In this document: positions 18,721 to 29,129 of the stretch, piece after piece
Position numbering within the stretch: the first letter of the stretch is position 1
How the letters are laid out: each line of letters opens with the position of its first letter
Made by a program: the position numbers and the translations under genes
The notes under the pieces: model-generated
The model's database searches: none
What the model was told of the DNA's origin: nothing
Seen by the model: the letters and a program-made list of their open reading frames with translations, nothing else
Source: Vibrio jasicida CAIM 1864 = LMG 25398
GTDB taxonomy: Bacteria > Pseudomonadota > Gammaproteobacteria > Enterobacterales > Vibrionaceae
Assembly: GCF_000400365.1 (NCBI RefSeq)
Contig: NZ_BAOG01000023.1
Location: 53,704 to 117,703 of the forward strand
Length of the DNA stretch: 64,000 nucleotides
Reading direction: 5' to 3'

Positions 18721-19092
18721 ATTATCCTCCACACGCGTTGTGTAGCAACAACTTATACGCCTATTCAATTTGTAGTCAATTGATTGCACTTGATTCTGTG
18801 GCAATGCGACACATTGTGCTCGAGGAAAAAGTAAAACAGCCTCATGACAGAGGCTATTTCGTCAAACTAAAGCGGCTAGCTCTAACGTTAAAGATATCTG
18901 TTTGTTCTTGGTCGCACGTAAGAGGTAGCGTTTCAAACGTGACAAATTCGAAAGATCGCCATAACGCCTCCCACTTTTCGCTAAGCGATGTATTTGCTGA
19001 GTGGTAACCAGAAATAATGCAGCCAAACTTTAAACACGTGGAACAATTCCCAAAGTCTTTATGGCGAAAGTAACTATGGTCGCTAATTTTTA
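18721..19092. other. Spacer between ATPase and tyrS, with hairpin and gene relic
   Basis: No intact gene. It holds the ATPase promoter region, a small hairpin at about 18838-18855 (AGCCTC / GAGGCT), and a relic related to the DUF1254 gene at 18960-19090. The whole block could be a dispersed Vibrio repeat: a long open frame without known homology in the window runs through it until an in-frame TAA at 19005. Confidence 0.5.
18960..19090 (+). pseudogene. Decayed copy of a DUF1254-gene 3' end
   Basis: Positions 18993-19040 match 15411-15458, the last codons of the long DUF1254/DUF1214 gene, at 40 of 48 bases with no gaps. The last 19 bases (19022-19040 versus 15440-15458) are identical. Translated in the same frame it reads SDVFAEW, a stop, then PEIMQPNFKHV, against SKAFVEQKPETILPNFKHV in the intact gene. 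Weaker similarity continues through the region equivalent to the terminator. It is therefore a relic of a related gene, or part of a repeat that also formed the tail of the intact gene. Confidence 0.6.
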
Positions 19093-20349
19093 TCAATTGG
19101 CGATGCGTTTCACCAAGTAGAAGTGCTTTTTACCGCGCTGAAGCAACCAGTACTGATCGAACAGCGGGAAGTTCAAGCTTGGGTTTTCTGCGTCAACTTT
19201 CTCGCCGTTCACACTGATGGCGTTGTTGCCAATCAGTTCACGAGCAATACGCTTTGAGTTGGCTAAGCCTGATTCAACCAGAAGCTCGACCAAGTCTTGC
19301 TCAGCACTTTGCATGCTCGGTAAGCCATCGAGTTCCAACTGTTTTAGCTCGCTCAAACTTAGCTGCTGCACATTGCCACTAAATAGCGCTTGAGTGATTC
19401 GCTCCGCACTTGCTAAGCCTTCTTCACCGTGGACAAAACGCGTCATTTGCTCCGCTAAGATACGCTGTGCTTGTGGTTTGCCTTTGCTCTCTTTGTCTTG
19501 TGCTTCAATCGCAGTAATCTCATCGCAACTCAAGAAGGTGTAGTAGCGCAGGAAGTGGTAAACATCGGCATCTTCCGCGGATAACCAGAATTGGTAGAAA
19601 GCGTAAGGCGAGGTCTTACTTGGATCTAACCACACTGCGCCACCTTCGGTTTTACCAAATTTAGTGCCGTCAGATTTGGTGATCAAAGGTAAGGTTAGAC
19701 CGAAGACCTGCTCACCATTTTGACGGCGAGTGAGGTCAATGCCGCTAACAATGTTGCCCCATTGGTCATTACCACCGATTTGTAGGCGGCAGCCGTACTG
19801 ACGGTTTAATTCTGCGAAGTCGTAAGATTGCAGCAGTGCGTAACTGAACTCGGTAAATGAGATGCCTTGATCTGGACGTTGTAAACGTTGTTTAACAGAC
19901 TCTCGGCTGATCATGGTATTTACGGAGAAATGCTTACCTACGTCGCGGAAGAAGTCGATCACGTTAATCTGCTTCACCCAATCCGCATTGTTTACCATGA
20001 TCATTGGCTTGCTGACTTGGTTATTCATCAACTGTTGAATTTGATTCGACAGATCTTGTACCCAACCCGTTACGGTTTCTTCTGAGTTTAAGCTTCGCTC
20101 AGTGGCTTTAAAACTTGGGTCGCCGATCATACCCGTAGCTCCACCGATCAGGGCGATGGCTTGGTGTCCTGCATCTTGAAAACGTTTGAGCATAATCAGT
20201 GGCACAAGGTGGCCAATGTGCAAGCTACCTGCGGTTGGATCGAAACCGCAGTACAAGGTTTGTGGCTTAGATAGCAGTTGTTGAACTTGGTCTAAATCGC
20301 TCGCTTGGGCAATCAAACCGCGAGCTTGTAAATCTTCAATCAGTGTCAT
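19093..20349 (-). CDS. tyrS: Tyrosyl-tRNA synthetase
   Basis: 418 residues. It charges tRNA-Tyr with tyrosine in the cytoplasm. The class I signature HIGH is present as HIGHLVPL after [11 protein letters not shown], and the KMSKS loop is KFGKT, as in E. coli TyrS. The tyrosine-binding region includes [13 protein letters not shown]-terminal S4 RNA-binding domain follows ([21 protein letters not shown]). It stands alone on its strand. Vibrios can carry two TyrRS genes, so this may be the accessory copy; the window cannot settle that. Confidence 0.95.
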   Translation of the reverse strand: MTLIEDLQARGLIAQASDLDQVQQLLSKPQTLYCGFDPTAGSLHIGHLVPLIMLKRFQDAGHQAIALIGGATGMIGDPSFKATERSLNSEETVTGWVQDLSNQIQQLMNNQVSKPMIMVNNADWVKQINVIDFFRDVGKHFSVNTMISRESVKQRLQRPDQGISFTEFSYALLQSYDFAELNRQYGCRLQIGGNDQWGNIVSGIDLTRRQNGEQVFGLTLPLITKSDGTKFGKTEGGAVWLDPSKTSPYAFYQFWLSAEDADVYHFLRYYTFLSCDEITAIEAQDKESKGKPQAQRILAEQMTRFVHGEEGLASAERITQALFSGNVQQLSLSELKQLELDGLPSMQSAEQDLVELLVESGLANSKRIARELIGNNAISVNGEKVDAENPSLNFPLFDQYWLLQRGKKHFYLVKRIAN

Positions 20350-20430
20350 CGTCTTATCTTTATCTGGTTTGGTTGCATTCAGATTAAAAGGCGATGCGGA
20401 ATCGAGATATATCCCTAAAGGGACAGTTTG

Positions 20431-21252
20431 TTATCTTGATTGAGTGATCAGGTGGTTGAGAAACAACTGAAAGAACTCGCTTAACGACGCGACATTTAAC
20501 TGTGCGTAGATGCGTTTACGGTGATTCTTAACGGTGCCTTCGGCGACATCGAGATGCGTTGCAATCTCTTTGCTGTCAAAGCCTTGCGCGATCAATGCCG
20601 CGATTTCTTGTTCTCGTTTGGTGAGGACGGTTTGGCCAAAAGATGTCAGTGCGGATTCAATCGCGGCACGCATTTGTCCTGAATAAGCGTTAGAACTGAA
20701 GACTGGTTCGGCGAGTGTAAACTCGGTTTGTTTCCAGTGTTGTTGGCATAAAGACTGAATAATCGCGAAGTAAGATTTGAGCTTGGTGACTTGAGGTTTG
20801 GTGAAGCGTTTGTCGTCTTGCATAAAACCGAAGTAGAGCATCACCCAACGTGCCGGCTCGATTTCGATCAGCATGCTGAGCTCGTCCTTCCAGCCCGTTT
20901 GATGGTAAAACTGCTGACAGTAGGCTTGGTAATCGAGATCGTTACGCGCGACGTCTTTGCCTACCACATCTTTGAGCGTAAAGATGCCTTGCTCTTTGTT
21001 GGCGTTAAGCTTCTGGTAAAACGGGTCGTTTTGAAAAGAGGTGGTGAGGTAACGCTGAAACAAAAGCTCGCGCTCATTCTCAATCGAATCATAAAGATAG
21101 ATAGGGTGTTTGCCTTCGCGGTAACCGAGGATCACCGCGCAATCAAAACTCAATAACGAAGCTATAACGCGCATCAGTTTGGGCGTAAAGCTTGGTGAAT
21201 TAAGGGCAGAAATTGTCTCTGCAAGTTGAGTGTTGAATGCGTCGTTAGGCAT
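20431..21252 (-). CDS. LuxR-family regulator (GerE-type helix-turn-helix)
   Basis: 273 residues from the ATG at 21252. A longer frame to 21348 would run across the terminator of the upstream gene, so I reject it. The C-terminal 65 residues contain LTKREQEIAALIAQGFDSKEIATHLDVAEGTVKNH (in two adjoining stretches), a standard LuxR/GerE DNA-binding domain. The N-terminal 200 residues are not a recognisable acyl-homoserine-lactone or receiver domain. The ligand and targets are unknown. It is co-oriented with tyrS, 81 bases upstream. Confidence 0.85.
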   Translation of the reverse strand: MPNDAFNTQLAETISALNSPSFTPKLMRVIASLLSFDCAVILGYREGKHPIYLYDSIENERELLFQRYLTTSFQNDPFYQKLNANKEQGIFTLKDVVGKDVARNDLDYQAYCQQFYHQTGWKDELSMLIEIEPARWVMLYFGFMQDDKRFTKPQVTKLKSYFAIIQSLCQQHWKQTEFTLAEPVFSSNAYSGQMRAAIESALTSFGQTVLTKREQEIAALIAQGFDSKEIATHLDVAEGTVKNHRKRIYAQLNVASLSEFFQLFLNHLITQSR

Positions 21253-21320
21253 GGGAATTCGAGTGTGCGATAAAGGTTGAGATAAGCATAACGCAACAGA
21301 CAATGATCCCAAAGTGATCA

Positions 21321-21343
21321 AAAAGGGGAGCGTTGTGCTCCCC
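21321..21343 (-). terminator. Terminator of the SYLF-domain gene
   Basis: Minus-strand GGGGAGC / GCTCCCC stem with a 5-base loop and a CTTTTTGATC tail, placed 26 bases after the SYLF gene stop codon. Confidence 0.85.
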
Positions 21344-21369
21344 ATCAATAAATCATTGTAACCAAGCGA

Positions 21370-22149
21370 TTACTGCGAATCGGTCAGCTCTTTGTTGACC
21401 CAGTATTTCGAGCCAGAAACGTTCGCATCAACCAGCAAGCCAGTGGCGTTTAGCTGATACACGGCCACGCCGCTGTTGAATTGCGCTGTCATCTCTTCGC
21501 CATCCTCACCAGCGACTAAAGAAGCTTCGCTCGATGCTTCCCAGCCTTCTTCGACAAAGGTGTTGAAGTCTTTTTCATGTTCGAACAACACCACTTGTTG
21601 GTAGAACTTACCGCCAACACCAAGGGCAACACCCGCACCAAACATATTCATGTAAGTGCGTTTGTCCGTCGACTTGTTCACTGCAACACCAGAGCCGGAG
21701 TTGGTATGGAACATCAGCGACAGTTTGCGAGAATCAAACACCGCATAACCGTAAGCTTTATCGTAAAGATCTTTCGCTTCTGGTTTCTCATTGAAGAGCT
21801 TTAGCAGAGTGCTATCCGCCATTAAATCAATTGCTTGGCGCGCTTCTTCTGGCGTATCACCTTCCATCAATTCATCGATTTTCTTATCGGCATCGTCGAT
21901 CCACTTTTTACTGGTCTCAATACTGGCATCAGTCCATTCACCCGCGGTGTTGATCGCATCTTCAGACCAGTTAGTGAAATCTTGCCAAGCTTGTTTAGAG
22001 AAAGCCTTGGTGTCATCCCATGTGTCTTTTGCAGTATCAGAGACGGCGTCACCAAGGTCTGAGAGACTGTTAGATATGTCGTCCCAATCTGCGTAAGCCG
22101 GAGAGGCGAGTAGCGTTAAAGCGGCAACAAGTGCAAGTGGCTTTTTCAT
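21370..22149 (-). CDS. SYLF (YSC84-like) lipid-binding domain protein
   Basis: 259 residues with signal peptide MKKPLALVAALTLLASPAYA. The first 100 mature residues are Asp/Trp/Lys-rich helix, then the SYLF domain proper: AKDLYDKAYGYAVFDSRK, a Gly-rich run GSGVAVN and YMNMFGAGVALGVGGKFYQQVV. Family members bind phosphoinositides or other lipids; in bacteria they are usually periplasmic or outer-membrane associated and of unknown role. It ends in its own terminator and lies downstream of ppsA on the same strand with a terminator between. Confidence 0.85.
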   Translation of the reverse strand: MKKPLALVAALTLLASPAYADWDDISNSLSDLGDAVSDTAKDTWDDTKAFSKQAWQDFTNWSEDAINTAGEWTDASIETSKKWIDDADKKIDELMEGDTPEEARQAIDLMADSTLLKLFNEKPEAKDLYDKAYGYAVFDSRKLSLMFHTNSGSGVAVNKSTDKRTYMNMFGAGVALGVGGKFYQQVVLFEHEKDFNTFVEEGWEASSEASLVAGEDGEEMTAQFNSGVAVYQLNATGLLVDANVSGSKYWVNKELTDSQ

Positions 22150-22277
22150 AGGTCCATTCTTTTATGAAATCAGATTCTTTCATTCTAGGTGAAAAATCTC
22201 AGAGGGAAAATTAGCACGCCGTTTAGGTTGGGATTGTCGTCACGAACTCACAGAGCTTTGACATGATAGACAAAGAA

Positions 22278-22307
22278 AAAGCCCTCAAACCGAGGCTTGA
22301 GGGCTTT
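22278..22307 (-). terminator. Terminator of ppsA
   Basis: AAAGCCCTCAA and TTGAGGGCTTT pair across a 8-base loop; the minus-strand tail is TTTCTTTG. It starts 25 bases after the ppsA stop codon. Confidence 0.85.
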
Positions 22308-22332
22308 GCATTGCGAGTTGGAAAGGAGCGTA

Positions 22333-24702
22333 TTACTTGCTCACTTTACCTAGCTTCAACCAAGTATCGATAACCGTATCTGGGTTCAATGACACAGAGC
22401 TGATGCCTTGTTCCATCAACCATTCCGCTAGGTCATCGTGGTCTGATGGGCCTTGGCCACAGATACCGACGTATTTGCCAGCTTTGGTTGCCGCATCGAT
22501 GGCCATTTGCAGCATGGCTTTCACTGCTGGGTTGCGCTCATCAAATAGGTGAGCAACGTCGCCAGAGTCACGGTCTAGACCAAGCGTAAGCTGAGTCATG
22601 TCGTTTGAACCGATAGAGAAGCCATCAAAGTACTTTAAGAACTCTTCAGCAAGTACTGCGTTTGACGGTAGCTCACACATCATGATGACTTTCAAACCTT
22701 GGTCGCCGCGGCGTAGGTCGAACTTGGCTAGTAGGTCGATAACCGATGCCGCTTCGCTTGGTGTACGTACGAATGGGATCATGATTTCAACGTTCTTCAG
22801 ACCCATCTCGTTACGAACGCGTTTGATTGCTTGAGTTTCTAGCTCGAAACAGTCTTCAAACACTGGAGAAATGTAGCGAGACGCACCACGGAAGCCGAGC
22901 ATTGGGTTTTCTTCGTGCGGTTCGTAACCTTTACCGCCCACCAAGTTGCTGTACTCGTTCGATTTGAAATCAGACATACGAACGATCACGCGTTTTGGCC
23001 AGAATGCAGACGCGATAGTCGCAATGCCTTCGGTCAGCTTGCTAACGTAGAAGTCGATTGGATCTTTGTAGCCACGAATACGCTCAGTGATTTCCGCTTT
23101 TAGCTCATCGCTTTGCGCATCAAAGTTCAGCAACGCTTTCGGGTGAATACCAATCATCTTATTGATGATGAATTCAAGACGCGCAAGACCGACACCTTCG
23201 TTCGGAATTTGAGCGAAGTCGAATGCACGGTCTGGGTTACCCACGTTCATCATTACTTTGGTTGGAAGCAGCGGAAGCTCATCAACCGCAGAGCGTTTGA
23301 TTTCGAAATCCAGCTCGCCTTGGTAAACGTAGCCCGTTTCACCTTCAGCACAAGACACAGTCACTGTCTCAGCGTCCGTCAGTTTGCTGGTGGCATCACC
23401 ACAACCAACGATAGCCGGAATACCAAGCTCACGTGCGATGATCGCTGCGTGGCAAGTACGGCCGCCACGGTTAGTGACAATCGCAGACGCCTTCTTCATC
23501 ACCGGTTCCCAATCTGGGTCAGTCATGTCTGTCACCAGCACATCACCATCTTGCACCAATGACATTTGGTCTAGAGAGTTGATTAAGCGCACTGGGCCTT
23601 TGCCGATACGTTGGCCAATCGCACGACCTTCAACCAAAACGTCTGCTTTGTTGCTTAGCTCGTAACGCTCAATCACGTTTTGCTCGCTTTGAGAACATAC
23701 TGTCTCTGGGCGTGCCTGTACGATGTAAAGCTTGCCGTCGATGCCATCTTTTGCCCACTCAATATCCATAGGACGTTTGTAGTGCTTTTCGATGATCATC
23801 GCTTGTTTTGCTAGCTCTTTGATCTCTTCATCATTCAGAGAGAAGGCGTTGCGCTCTTCTACTGACGTATCGATGATCTCAACTTGCTTACCGATCTCTT
23901 GACGGTCTGAGTAGATCATTTTGATCTGCTTAGAGCCAAAGGTCTTCTTAACGATAGGGTGTTGACCCGCTTCTAGCATTGGCTTGTGAACGTAGAATTC
24001 ATCAGGGTTAACCGCACCCTGAACCACCATTTCACCCAAGCCCCAAGAAGAGGTGATGAATACGACTTGGTCGAAGCCAGATTCCGTATCTAGGGTGAAC
24101 ATAACGCCAGAAGAGGCTTTGTCCGAGCGCACCATGCGTTGAATGCCTGCCGATAGCGAAATGCCACGGTGGTTAAAGCCTTGGTGTACACGGTATGAAA
24201 TTGCACGGTCATTGAACAAAGAAGCGTAAACGTGCTTGGTCGCTTCTAATACTGCATCAATGCCTTTTACGTTTAGGAACGTCTCTTGCTGACCAGCAAA
24301 TGACGCGTCCGGTAGATCCTCTGCAGTTGCAGAAGAGCGAACGGCAACAGAAATCTCAGGATGATTGTCTGTCAGTTCTTTGTAGTTATCACGGATATCT
24401 TGTTCAAGATCCGCAGGGAATGGCGCTTCTAATACCCATTGACGGATTTTTGCACCTGTCTCACGCAGTGCTTCTACATCCTCAACGTCTAGTTCATCAA
24501 GTAGTTGGTGAATACGTTCATCCAAACCTTCGTGGTCTAGGAATTGATTAAACGCATAAGAGGTGGTCGCAAAACCGTTTGGTACTGATACGCCAACATT
24601 GGCTAGGTTAGAAACCATTTCGCCAAGTGAAGCATTCTTACCGCCGACTTTGTCGACATCATCCATGGATAGGCCATTGAACCAGAGGGTGTTCTTTTGC
24701 AT
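22333..24702 (-). CDS. ppsA: Phosphoenolpyruvate synthase
   Basis: 789 residues from the ATG at 24702, preceded by GGAGAAAG. It converts pyruvate and ATP to phosphoenolpyruvate, AMP and phosphate, the entry to gluconeogenesis. Order of domains: N-terminal ATP-grasp ([31 protein letters not shown]), the swivelling phosphohistidine domain with the catalytic histidine in [15 protein letters not shown], and the C-terminal PEP-binding barrel with [16 protein letters not shown]. Length is normal. It is divergent from the gene for its regulatory kinase/phosphorylase at 24883, the classical arrangement. Confidence 0.97.
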   Translation of the reverse strand: MQKNTLWFNGLSMDDVDKVGGKNASLGEMVSNLANVGVSVPNGFATTSYAFNQFLDHEGLDERIHQLLDELDVEDVEALRETGAKIRQWVLEAPFPADLEQDIRDNYKELTDNHPEISVAVRSSATAEDLPDASFAGQQETFLNVKGIDAVLEATKHVYASLFNDRAISYRVHQGFNHRGISLSAGIQRMVRSDKASSGVMFTLDTESGFDQVVFITSSWGLGEMVVQGAVNPDEFYVHKPMLEAGQHPIVKKTFGSKQIKMIYSDRQEIGKQVEIIDTSVEERNAFSLNDEEIKELAKQAMIIEKHYKRPMDIEWAKDGIDGKLYIVQARPETVCSQSEQNVIERYELSNKADVLVEGRAIGQRIGKGPVRLINSLDQMSLVQDGDVLVTDMTDPDWEPVMKKASAIVTNRGGRTCHAAIIARELGIPAIVGCGDATSKLTDAETVTVSCAEGETGYVYQGELDFEIKRSAVDELPLLPTKVMMNVGNPDRAFDFAQIPNEGVGLARLEFIINKMIGIHPKALLNFDAQSDELKAEITERIRGYKDPIDFYVSKLTEGIATIASAFWPKRVIVRMSDFKSNEYSNLVGGKGYEPHEENPMLGFRGASRYISPVFEDCFELETQAIKRVRNEMGLKNVEIMIPFVRTPSEAASVIDLLAKFDLRRGDQGLKVIMMCELPSNAVLAEEFLKYFDGFSIGSNDMTQLTLGLDRDSGDVAHLFDERNPAVKAMLQMAIDAATKAGKYVGICGQGPSDHDDLAEWLMEQGISSVSLNPDTVIDTWLKLGKVSK

Positions 24703-24882
24703 GTCTTTCTCCAGAAACATTGCAGCAATTGTAGGGGGACTTAAAGGCAAACGATTACGTATTGGCTAAAAAAAATTCTCAAGGAATTTTCAAAGCTGTG
24801 GGGAACGTAATTGCAAGCCAAATTGATTTATTAATATTATGTAAACCATCCTACTCAAATGAATTTGAAAAAATAAACAAAA

Positions 24883-25716
24883 ATGCAAATAAATAGCCAA
24901 AGTCGTGATGTATTCTATGTTTCTGACGGAACGGCCATAACATGTGAGACATTAGGGCATGTTGTTCTGGGTCAGTTTCCTTTCATTGCTAATGAAAAAA
25001 CCTTTCCTTTTGTCGAAACGCCAGACAAAGTTGCCGATGTTATTAAAGAAATTGAAATTTCCTACCAGCGAGAAGGCGTTAAGCCATTGGTATTCTTCTC
25101 AATTGTGGTACCAGAACTTCGTGAATTGCTTCGCAAAGCCCCTGCAAATTGTTATGACGTGTTAGAGAGCATTGTGCAGAAAGTAGGAGACGACATTCAA
25201 ATGAAGCCACAACCAAAGCTGCAACGTTCACGCAGTGTTGGTAAAGATTCTGATACTTATTTCGACCGAATCGCTGCGATTGAATACACGCTTGCTCATG
25301 ATGATGGCATCACTTTAAAAGGCTTAGAAGAGGCCGATATTATTTTGCTGGGTGTGTCGAGAAGTGGTAAAACGCCCACCAGTCTATACATGGCTATGCA
25401 ATTTGGTATGCGCGTAGTGAATTACCCGTTTATCGCCGAAGACGTCAAGATGATGCGTTTATTGCCTGAGTTTGAAATCCATCGCCATAAACTGTTTGGT
25501 TTAACCATCAACCCAGAACGGTTGAATGAAATCCGCGAGAACCGCTTATCAGGCAGCGAATACGCCAGCACTGAGCAATGTAAGTTGGAGCTTGATACGG
25601 TAGAAGCGCTGTTCAGAAGAGAAGCTATCCCTTACATCAACACGTCATCGCTGTCGGTGGAAGAAATCACCACGCGTATATTAGAAAGAGCAGGAATGAA
25701 ACGTCGCCTATTTTAA
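24883..25716 (+). CDS. ppsR: PEP synthase regulatory protein (kinase/pyrophosphorylase)
   Basis: 277 residues. It is a bifunctional ADP-dependent kinase and phosphate-dependent pyrophosphorylase that switches PEP synthase off and on by modifying a threonine next to its catalytic histidine. The DUF299 family P-loop [15 protein letters not shown] is present around residue 150, and the N-terminus [17 protein letters not shown] is also typical. It is divergent from ppsA with 180 bases between them. Identification is firm from motif and neighbourhood. Confidence 0.95.
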   Translation: MQINSQSRDVFYVSDGTAITCETLGHVVLGQFPFIANEKTFPFVETPDKVADVIKEIEISYQREGVKPLVFFSIVVPELRELLRKAPANCYDVLESIVQKVGDDIQMKPQPKLQRSRSVGKDSDTYFDRIAAIEYTLAHDDGITLKGLEEADIILLGVSRSGKTPTSLYMAMQFGMRVVNYPFIAEDVKMMRLLPEFEIHRHKLFGLTINPERLNEIRENRLSGSEYASTEQCKLELDTVEALFRREAIPYINTSSLSVEEITTRILERAGMKRRLF

Positions 25717-25752
25717 GGACATTTCCGGATATTACTTGAGTACAGAACTTAA

Positions 25753-25783
25753 CAAGGTGCCGATAGCCAATATCGGCACCTTG
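25753..25783 (+). terminator. Terminator after ppsR
   Basis: A 13-base-pair perfect stem (CAAGGTGCCGATA / TATCGGCACCTTG) with a 5-base loop followed by TTTTC. Confidence 0.9.
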
Positions 25784-25857
25784 TTTTCTTATGGGTGTGT
25801 CTTTTTATGGAGATCTTGCCTCAATTCATAGCGTTGATACTAAGTAAGCTGGGAGCC

Positions 25858-27075
25858 TTAACGGGTTTTGATCATTTGTGGTTTGCCTGCAATGAAAGCG
25901 ATGCCAGTCCATACCAAGGAAATCGCAAATAGGAAAATCAAAGGCTCTTGCCAAGAATGAAAGGATTCATGCAAAAAGCCGAAAATCATCGGGCCGGTGG
26001 CGGCAAATAAATACCCGACGCATTGCGCCATACCGGACAGCGCAGCCGCTTGGTGTGCGTCGTGCGTGCGTAAGCCAACAAAAGACAGGCTAAGAATAAA
26101 CCCGCCACCAAGACTAAACCCGATCGCAATGACCCACACCACAGCAAGCTGAGGCAATAGCATTAACCCGATAAGCCCCAATGCAGCACAAGCTGAAATC
26201 ATGCTGCTTAAACCGCGTTTGTCTTTCATTCTGGCCATAAGAGGGATAAGAACCAAAGCAGGAACAGCAGTGGCAAGTTGAAGCACCCCATGTAAGACGC
26301 CGGCTTCATTTTCTGAATAACCTTTTTCAAGCAATATGCTTGGTAACCAGCTTACGAAGATGTACATCATAAAAGAATTAAGCGCGAGGTAAGCCGTGAT
26401 CTGCCATGCTGCGAGTGTGCGCCAAAGGTAATGATGACCTTCCAATGTGGTGGTATCTGCCGTTGGTCGAGTATGTTGGTGTACTTGCGGTAGCCACAGC
26501 ACAATCGCAAGAACTGGGAAAATCAAGACGCTAGCCAATGACAATCCCCAGTGTGGGATTTGGTCAATATGCCATTTGGTTGCCCAATCCATGATCGGAT
26601 ACGCTGCGCTTGCACTGAATGTTGATGCGACGCCCATCATCAAGACATACATAGAGGTGAGTGTCGTGACCTTATGAGGAAAATCTCTTTTCAGTAGGCT
26701 GGGTAAAAGTACATTCCCAAAAGCAATGCCAATGCCAATGCCAATCAACAGAGTGCCAAGGTAAAGCATAGTAACTGCCCCAAGTGAGCGTAGGATAATC
26801 CCGAGAGAGATAACCACGAGCGCAAACATCAATGCTGGTTCTAGCCCTACTTTACGCGCAACGCCTGACGACACTGGAGAAAATACTGCAAAGGCGATCA
26901 AAGGCAAGGTTGTAATAAAGCCAGCGAAAGTGGGGGAAAGTCCTAAGTCTTTAGAGATGAAATCAAGAATGGGACCAACCCCGGTGATTGGTGCTCTTAG
27001 CGTGCTCGCGATAAGCATAATGCCAAGAATCAGGAGCAGAGGATGATTGAGCTTTACTTTATTTTTATGTGACAT
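25858..27075 (-). CDS. MFS transporter, CynX/NimT type
   Basis: 405 residues with twelve predicted helices. It starts MSHKNKVKLNHPLLLILGIML and has STLRAPITGVGPIL, the signature opening of the cyanate/2-nitroimidazole transporter group. Loop motif GVARKVG matches the MFS motif A region in reduced form. GGAGG lies upstream of the start. It is divergent from an AraC gene at 27169, as nimT and nimR are in E. coli. Substrate is not proven; small organic anions or nitroimidazoles are plausible. Confidence 0.85.
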   Translation of the reverse strand: MSHKNKVKLNHPLLLILGIMLIASTLRAPITGVGPILDFISKDLGLSPTFAGFITTLPLIAFAVFSPVSSGVARKVGLEPALMFALVVISLGIILRSLGAVTMLYLGTLLIGIGIGIAFGNVLLPSLLKRDFPHKVTTLTSMYVLMMGVASTFSASAAYPIMDWATKWHIDQIPHWGLSLASVLIFPVLAIVLWLPQVHQHTRPTADTTTLEGHHYLWRTLAAWQITAYLALNSFMMYIFVSWLPSILLEKGYSENEAGVLHGVLQLATAVPALVLIPLMARMKDKRGLSSMISACAALGLIGLMLLPQLAVVWVIAIGFSLGGGFILSLSFVGLRTHDAHQAAALSGMAQCVGYLFAATGPMIFGFLHESFHSWQEPLIFLFAISLVWTGIAFIAGKPQMIKTR

Positions 27076-27168
27076 AATGTCGCCTCCTAGATAGTGGCGT
27101 CATAGTACGTCTTCGATTAGAATCTGAATTTATTGATATTGACATATTATTGCTAAAAACAGACAAAT

Positions 27169-27948
27169 ATGGCGAACCCCCTTCCTAGCTCTTACTTTGA
27201 CTCCGATGACTATCACCAAAAAGTGGTTGCGCTACGGATGCATGAAATCGAGCAAGATGAAGTGCCTTACCATCAGCATCGCAAGGGGCAATTGATCATG
27301 CCTTTGACCGGATTTGTAAAGAGTCAGATAGAAGATGCGATTTGGATGGTGCCAAATCATTGCGCGGTGTGGATTCCGAGCCACATTCCCCACAATAATG
27401 ATATTGCGGCAAATACTGATATTTGCATGCTGTTTGTCGATCTGGTTATTCAAGGTTTACCCAATAAAACGTGCACCTTATCGGTTTCTCCTTTATTGCG
27501 AGAGTTAGTCATAAAGCTTGCCAGCGAAGAGAAAGATTATGATGAAGCAGGACGAGTTGGGCGTTTAGCTCAAGTTTTAATCGATGAACTTATTAGCATG
27601 CCGACAGAGCGGTTTGATTTTCCAATTCCGAGAGAGCCGAGACTCAATAAATTAGCGTATTGGATGATTGATGATCCGAACAATCAAATACACATTGGTC
27701 AATGGGCGAAATCATTGGCGATGAGCGAGCGCACTTTAGCAAGGTTGGTTCAACAAGAATTGAGTATGACGTTTGGCCAATGGCGAGCGCAATTACATGC
27801 GATTGTCGCGATACAAAAACTGTCGAAAGGAGAAAGTGTTCAGCGAATTTCCGAAGATTTAGGCTATGAGTCGGTTAGTGCGTTCATCACTTTTTTCAAA
27901 AAATTATTAGGTAAACCTCCTGCTCAATATATGAAAGATTTCCGTTGA
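27169..27948 (+). CDS. AraC-family regulator, NimR-like
   Basis: 259 residues: an N-terminal cupin-type sensor (HQHRKGQLIMPLTGFVKSQ, PNHCAVWIPSHIPHNN) and a C-terminal AraC helix-turn-helix pair (GQWAKSLAMSERTLARL, RISEDLGYESVSAFITFFKK). It sits 93 bases from the divergent CynX/NimT-type transporter and most likely regulates it; this follows the E. coli NimR/NimT precedent. The inducer is unknown. Confidence 0.87.
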   Translation: MANPLPSSYFDSDDYHQKVVALRMHEIEQDEVPYHQHRKGQLIMPLTGFVKSQIEDAIWMVPNHCAVWIPSHIPHNNDIAANTDICMLFVDLVIQGLPNKTCTLSVSPLLRELVIKLASEEKDYDEAGRVGRLAQVLIDELISMPTERFDFPIPREPRLNKLAYWMIDDPNNQIHIGQWAKSLAMSERTLARLVQQELSMTFGQWRAQLHAIVAIQKLSKGESVQRISEDLGYESVSAFITFFKKLLGKPPAQYMKDFR

Positions 27949-28064
27949 TGTCAGAGAGCAATTCATATCAACGAGATAGTGAGTACGCCTTGAGGAGGCA
28001 TAGTATTCGCCCCCTCATTGGTTGCAGATTATGTCATGCTTCTATTGACCTTTTACTTAGGTGA

Positions 28065-29129
28065 TCAGTAAAACTCAAACATCTTTTGCACGGCTTGATA
28101 ATCTTTAGTTTGTGTCAGAGACAACATCAATAAAATACGAGCTTTCTGAGGGTTCAATGTACCAGATGCAACGAAGCCATATTTATCGTCGTCAATTTCA
28201 GCATCTAGGGTAGTAGAGCCAGTAGGCGTGCGAGAGCTGCGAACAACCATGATGCCATCTTTACTCGCCTTTTCTAACTCATCAAACACGCTATGGTATA
28301 AGTTCCCATTGCCCACACCAGCACTGACAATACCATCAAACTTCGCATCAACTAACGCTTTGACTGGCAAATTAGACGCGTTGGCGTAGTTATAAACAAT
28401 GCCCACTTGAGGCAGTTTATCAAGTTTAGATACGTCAAAAGTGGTTTCAGTAGTGTGTTTGCGCTCTGGACTTCTTTGATATTTCGCGTCGCTGTTATGA
28501 ATGTAGCCAAGTGGACCAAAGTTCGGTGATTGGAACGTGCTGACCGAAGTGGTGTTGGTCTTAGTGACATCACGGGCATCAAATATGGTGTCGTTCATTG
28601 CGACTAAAACGCCGCGGCCTTGTGAGTCTTCATCTGTTGCGGTCACAACGGCATTGTAGAGGTTCACTGGGCCGTCTGCGCTCATCGCGGTAGAAGGTCG
28701 CATCGCGCCAACGATGACGACGGGTTTGTCGCTTTTTACGGTGAGGTCAAGAAAGTAGGCTGTCTCTTCTAATGTATCCGTACCATGAGTAATGACGATA
28801 CCGTCGACATCATCTTGCGCGAGCAATTCATGGACGCGCTTCGCTAATTTCAACCATACCTCGTCATTCATATCTTGAGAACCGATACTGACAACTTGCT
28901 CACCAGAGATATCTGCAATCTTTGTCATGCTAGGCACCGCGTTGATCAGAGAATCTACTCCGACCTTACCAGCTGTGTAGCTGGATTCAGTGGCTGATTG
29001 TCCAGCGCCAGCAATCGTACCACCAGTCGCAAGAATCTTTATATTCGGAAGATCCGACTGAGCAAATGATAAAGAGCTGAAGCACAAACCAAGTGTTATC
29101 GCACTGAGGCGGAAAAGATTTTTCTTCAT
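28065..29129 (-). CDS. ansB: Periplasmic L-asparaginase (type II)
   Basis: 354 residues from the ATG at 29129 (AGGTG upstream). The signal peptide MKKNLFRLSAITLGLCFSSLSFA indicates export. Both catalytic threonine motifs are present: ATGGTIAGAGQS near the mature N-terminus and HGTDTLEETAYFLDL further on; the latter also holds the Asp of the active site. It hydrolyses L-asparagine to aspartate and ammonia. The C-terminus GFVASGTLNPQKARILLMLSL and final FEFY are typical. It is monocistronic. Type II assignment rests on the signal peptide and motif match. Confidence 0.94.
   Translation of the reverse strand: MKKNLFRLSAITLGLCFSSLSFAQSDLPNIKILATGGTIAGAGQSATESSYTAGKVGVDSLINAVPSMTKIADISGEQVVSIGSQDMNDEVWLKLAKRVHELLAQDDVDGIVITHGTDTLEETAYFLDLTVKSDKPVVIVGAMRPSTAMSADGPVNLYNAVVTATDEDSQGRGVLVAMNDTIFDARDVTKTNTTSVSTFQSPNFGPLGYIHNSDAKYQRSPERKHTTETTFDVSKLDKLPQVGIVYNYANASNLPVKALVDAKFDGIVSAGVGNGNLYHSVFDELEKASKDGIMVVRSSRTPTGSTTLDAEIDDDKYGFVASGTLNPQKARILLMLSLTQTKDYQAVQKMFEFY

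Noticed and set aside
18738..19007. Plus-strand frame of 89 codons between ATPase and tyrS
   Set aside because: No ribosome-binding site and it runs into a stop within the region matching the DUF1254 gene tail; better read as repeat or relic.
18854..19096. Minus-strand frame of 80 codons at the same place
   Set aside because: It is antisense to the relic and overlaps the tyrS end; no recognisable domain.
20431..21348. Longer start for the LuxR gene
   Set aside because: The extension would contain the SYLF-gene terminator hairpin; the ATG at 21252 is simpler.
23113..23562. Plus-strand frame opposite ppsA
   Set aside because: Antisense shadow of a highly conserved enzyme gene.
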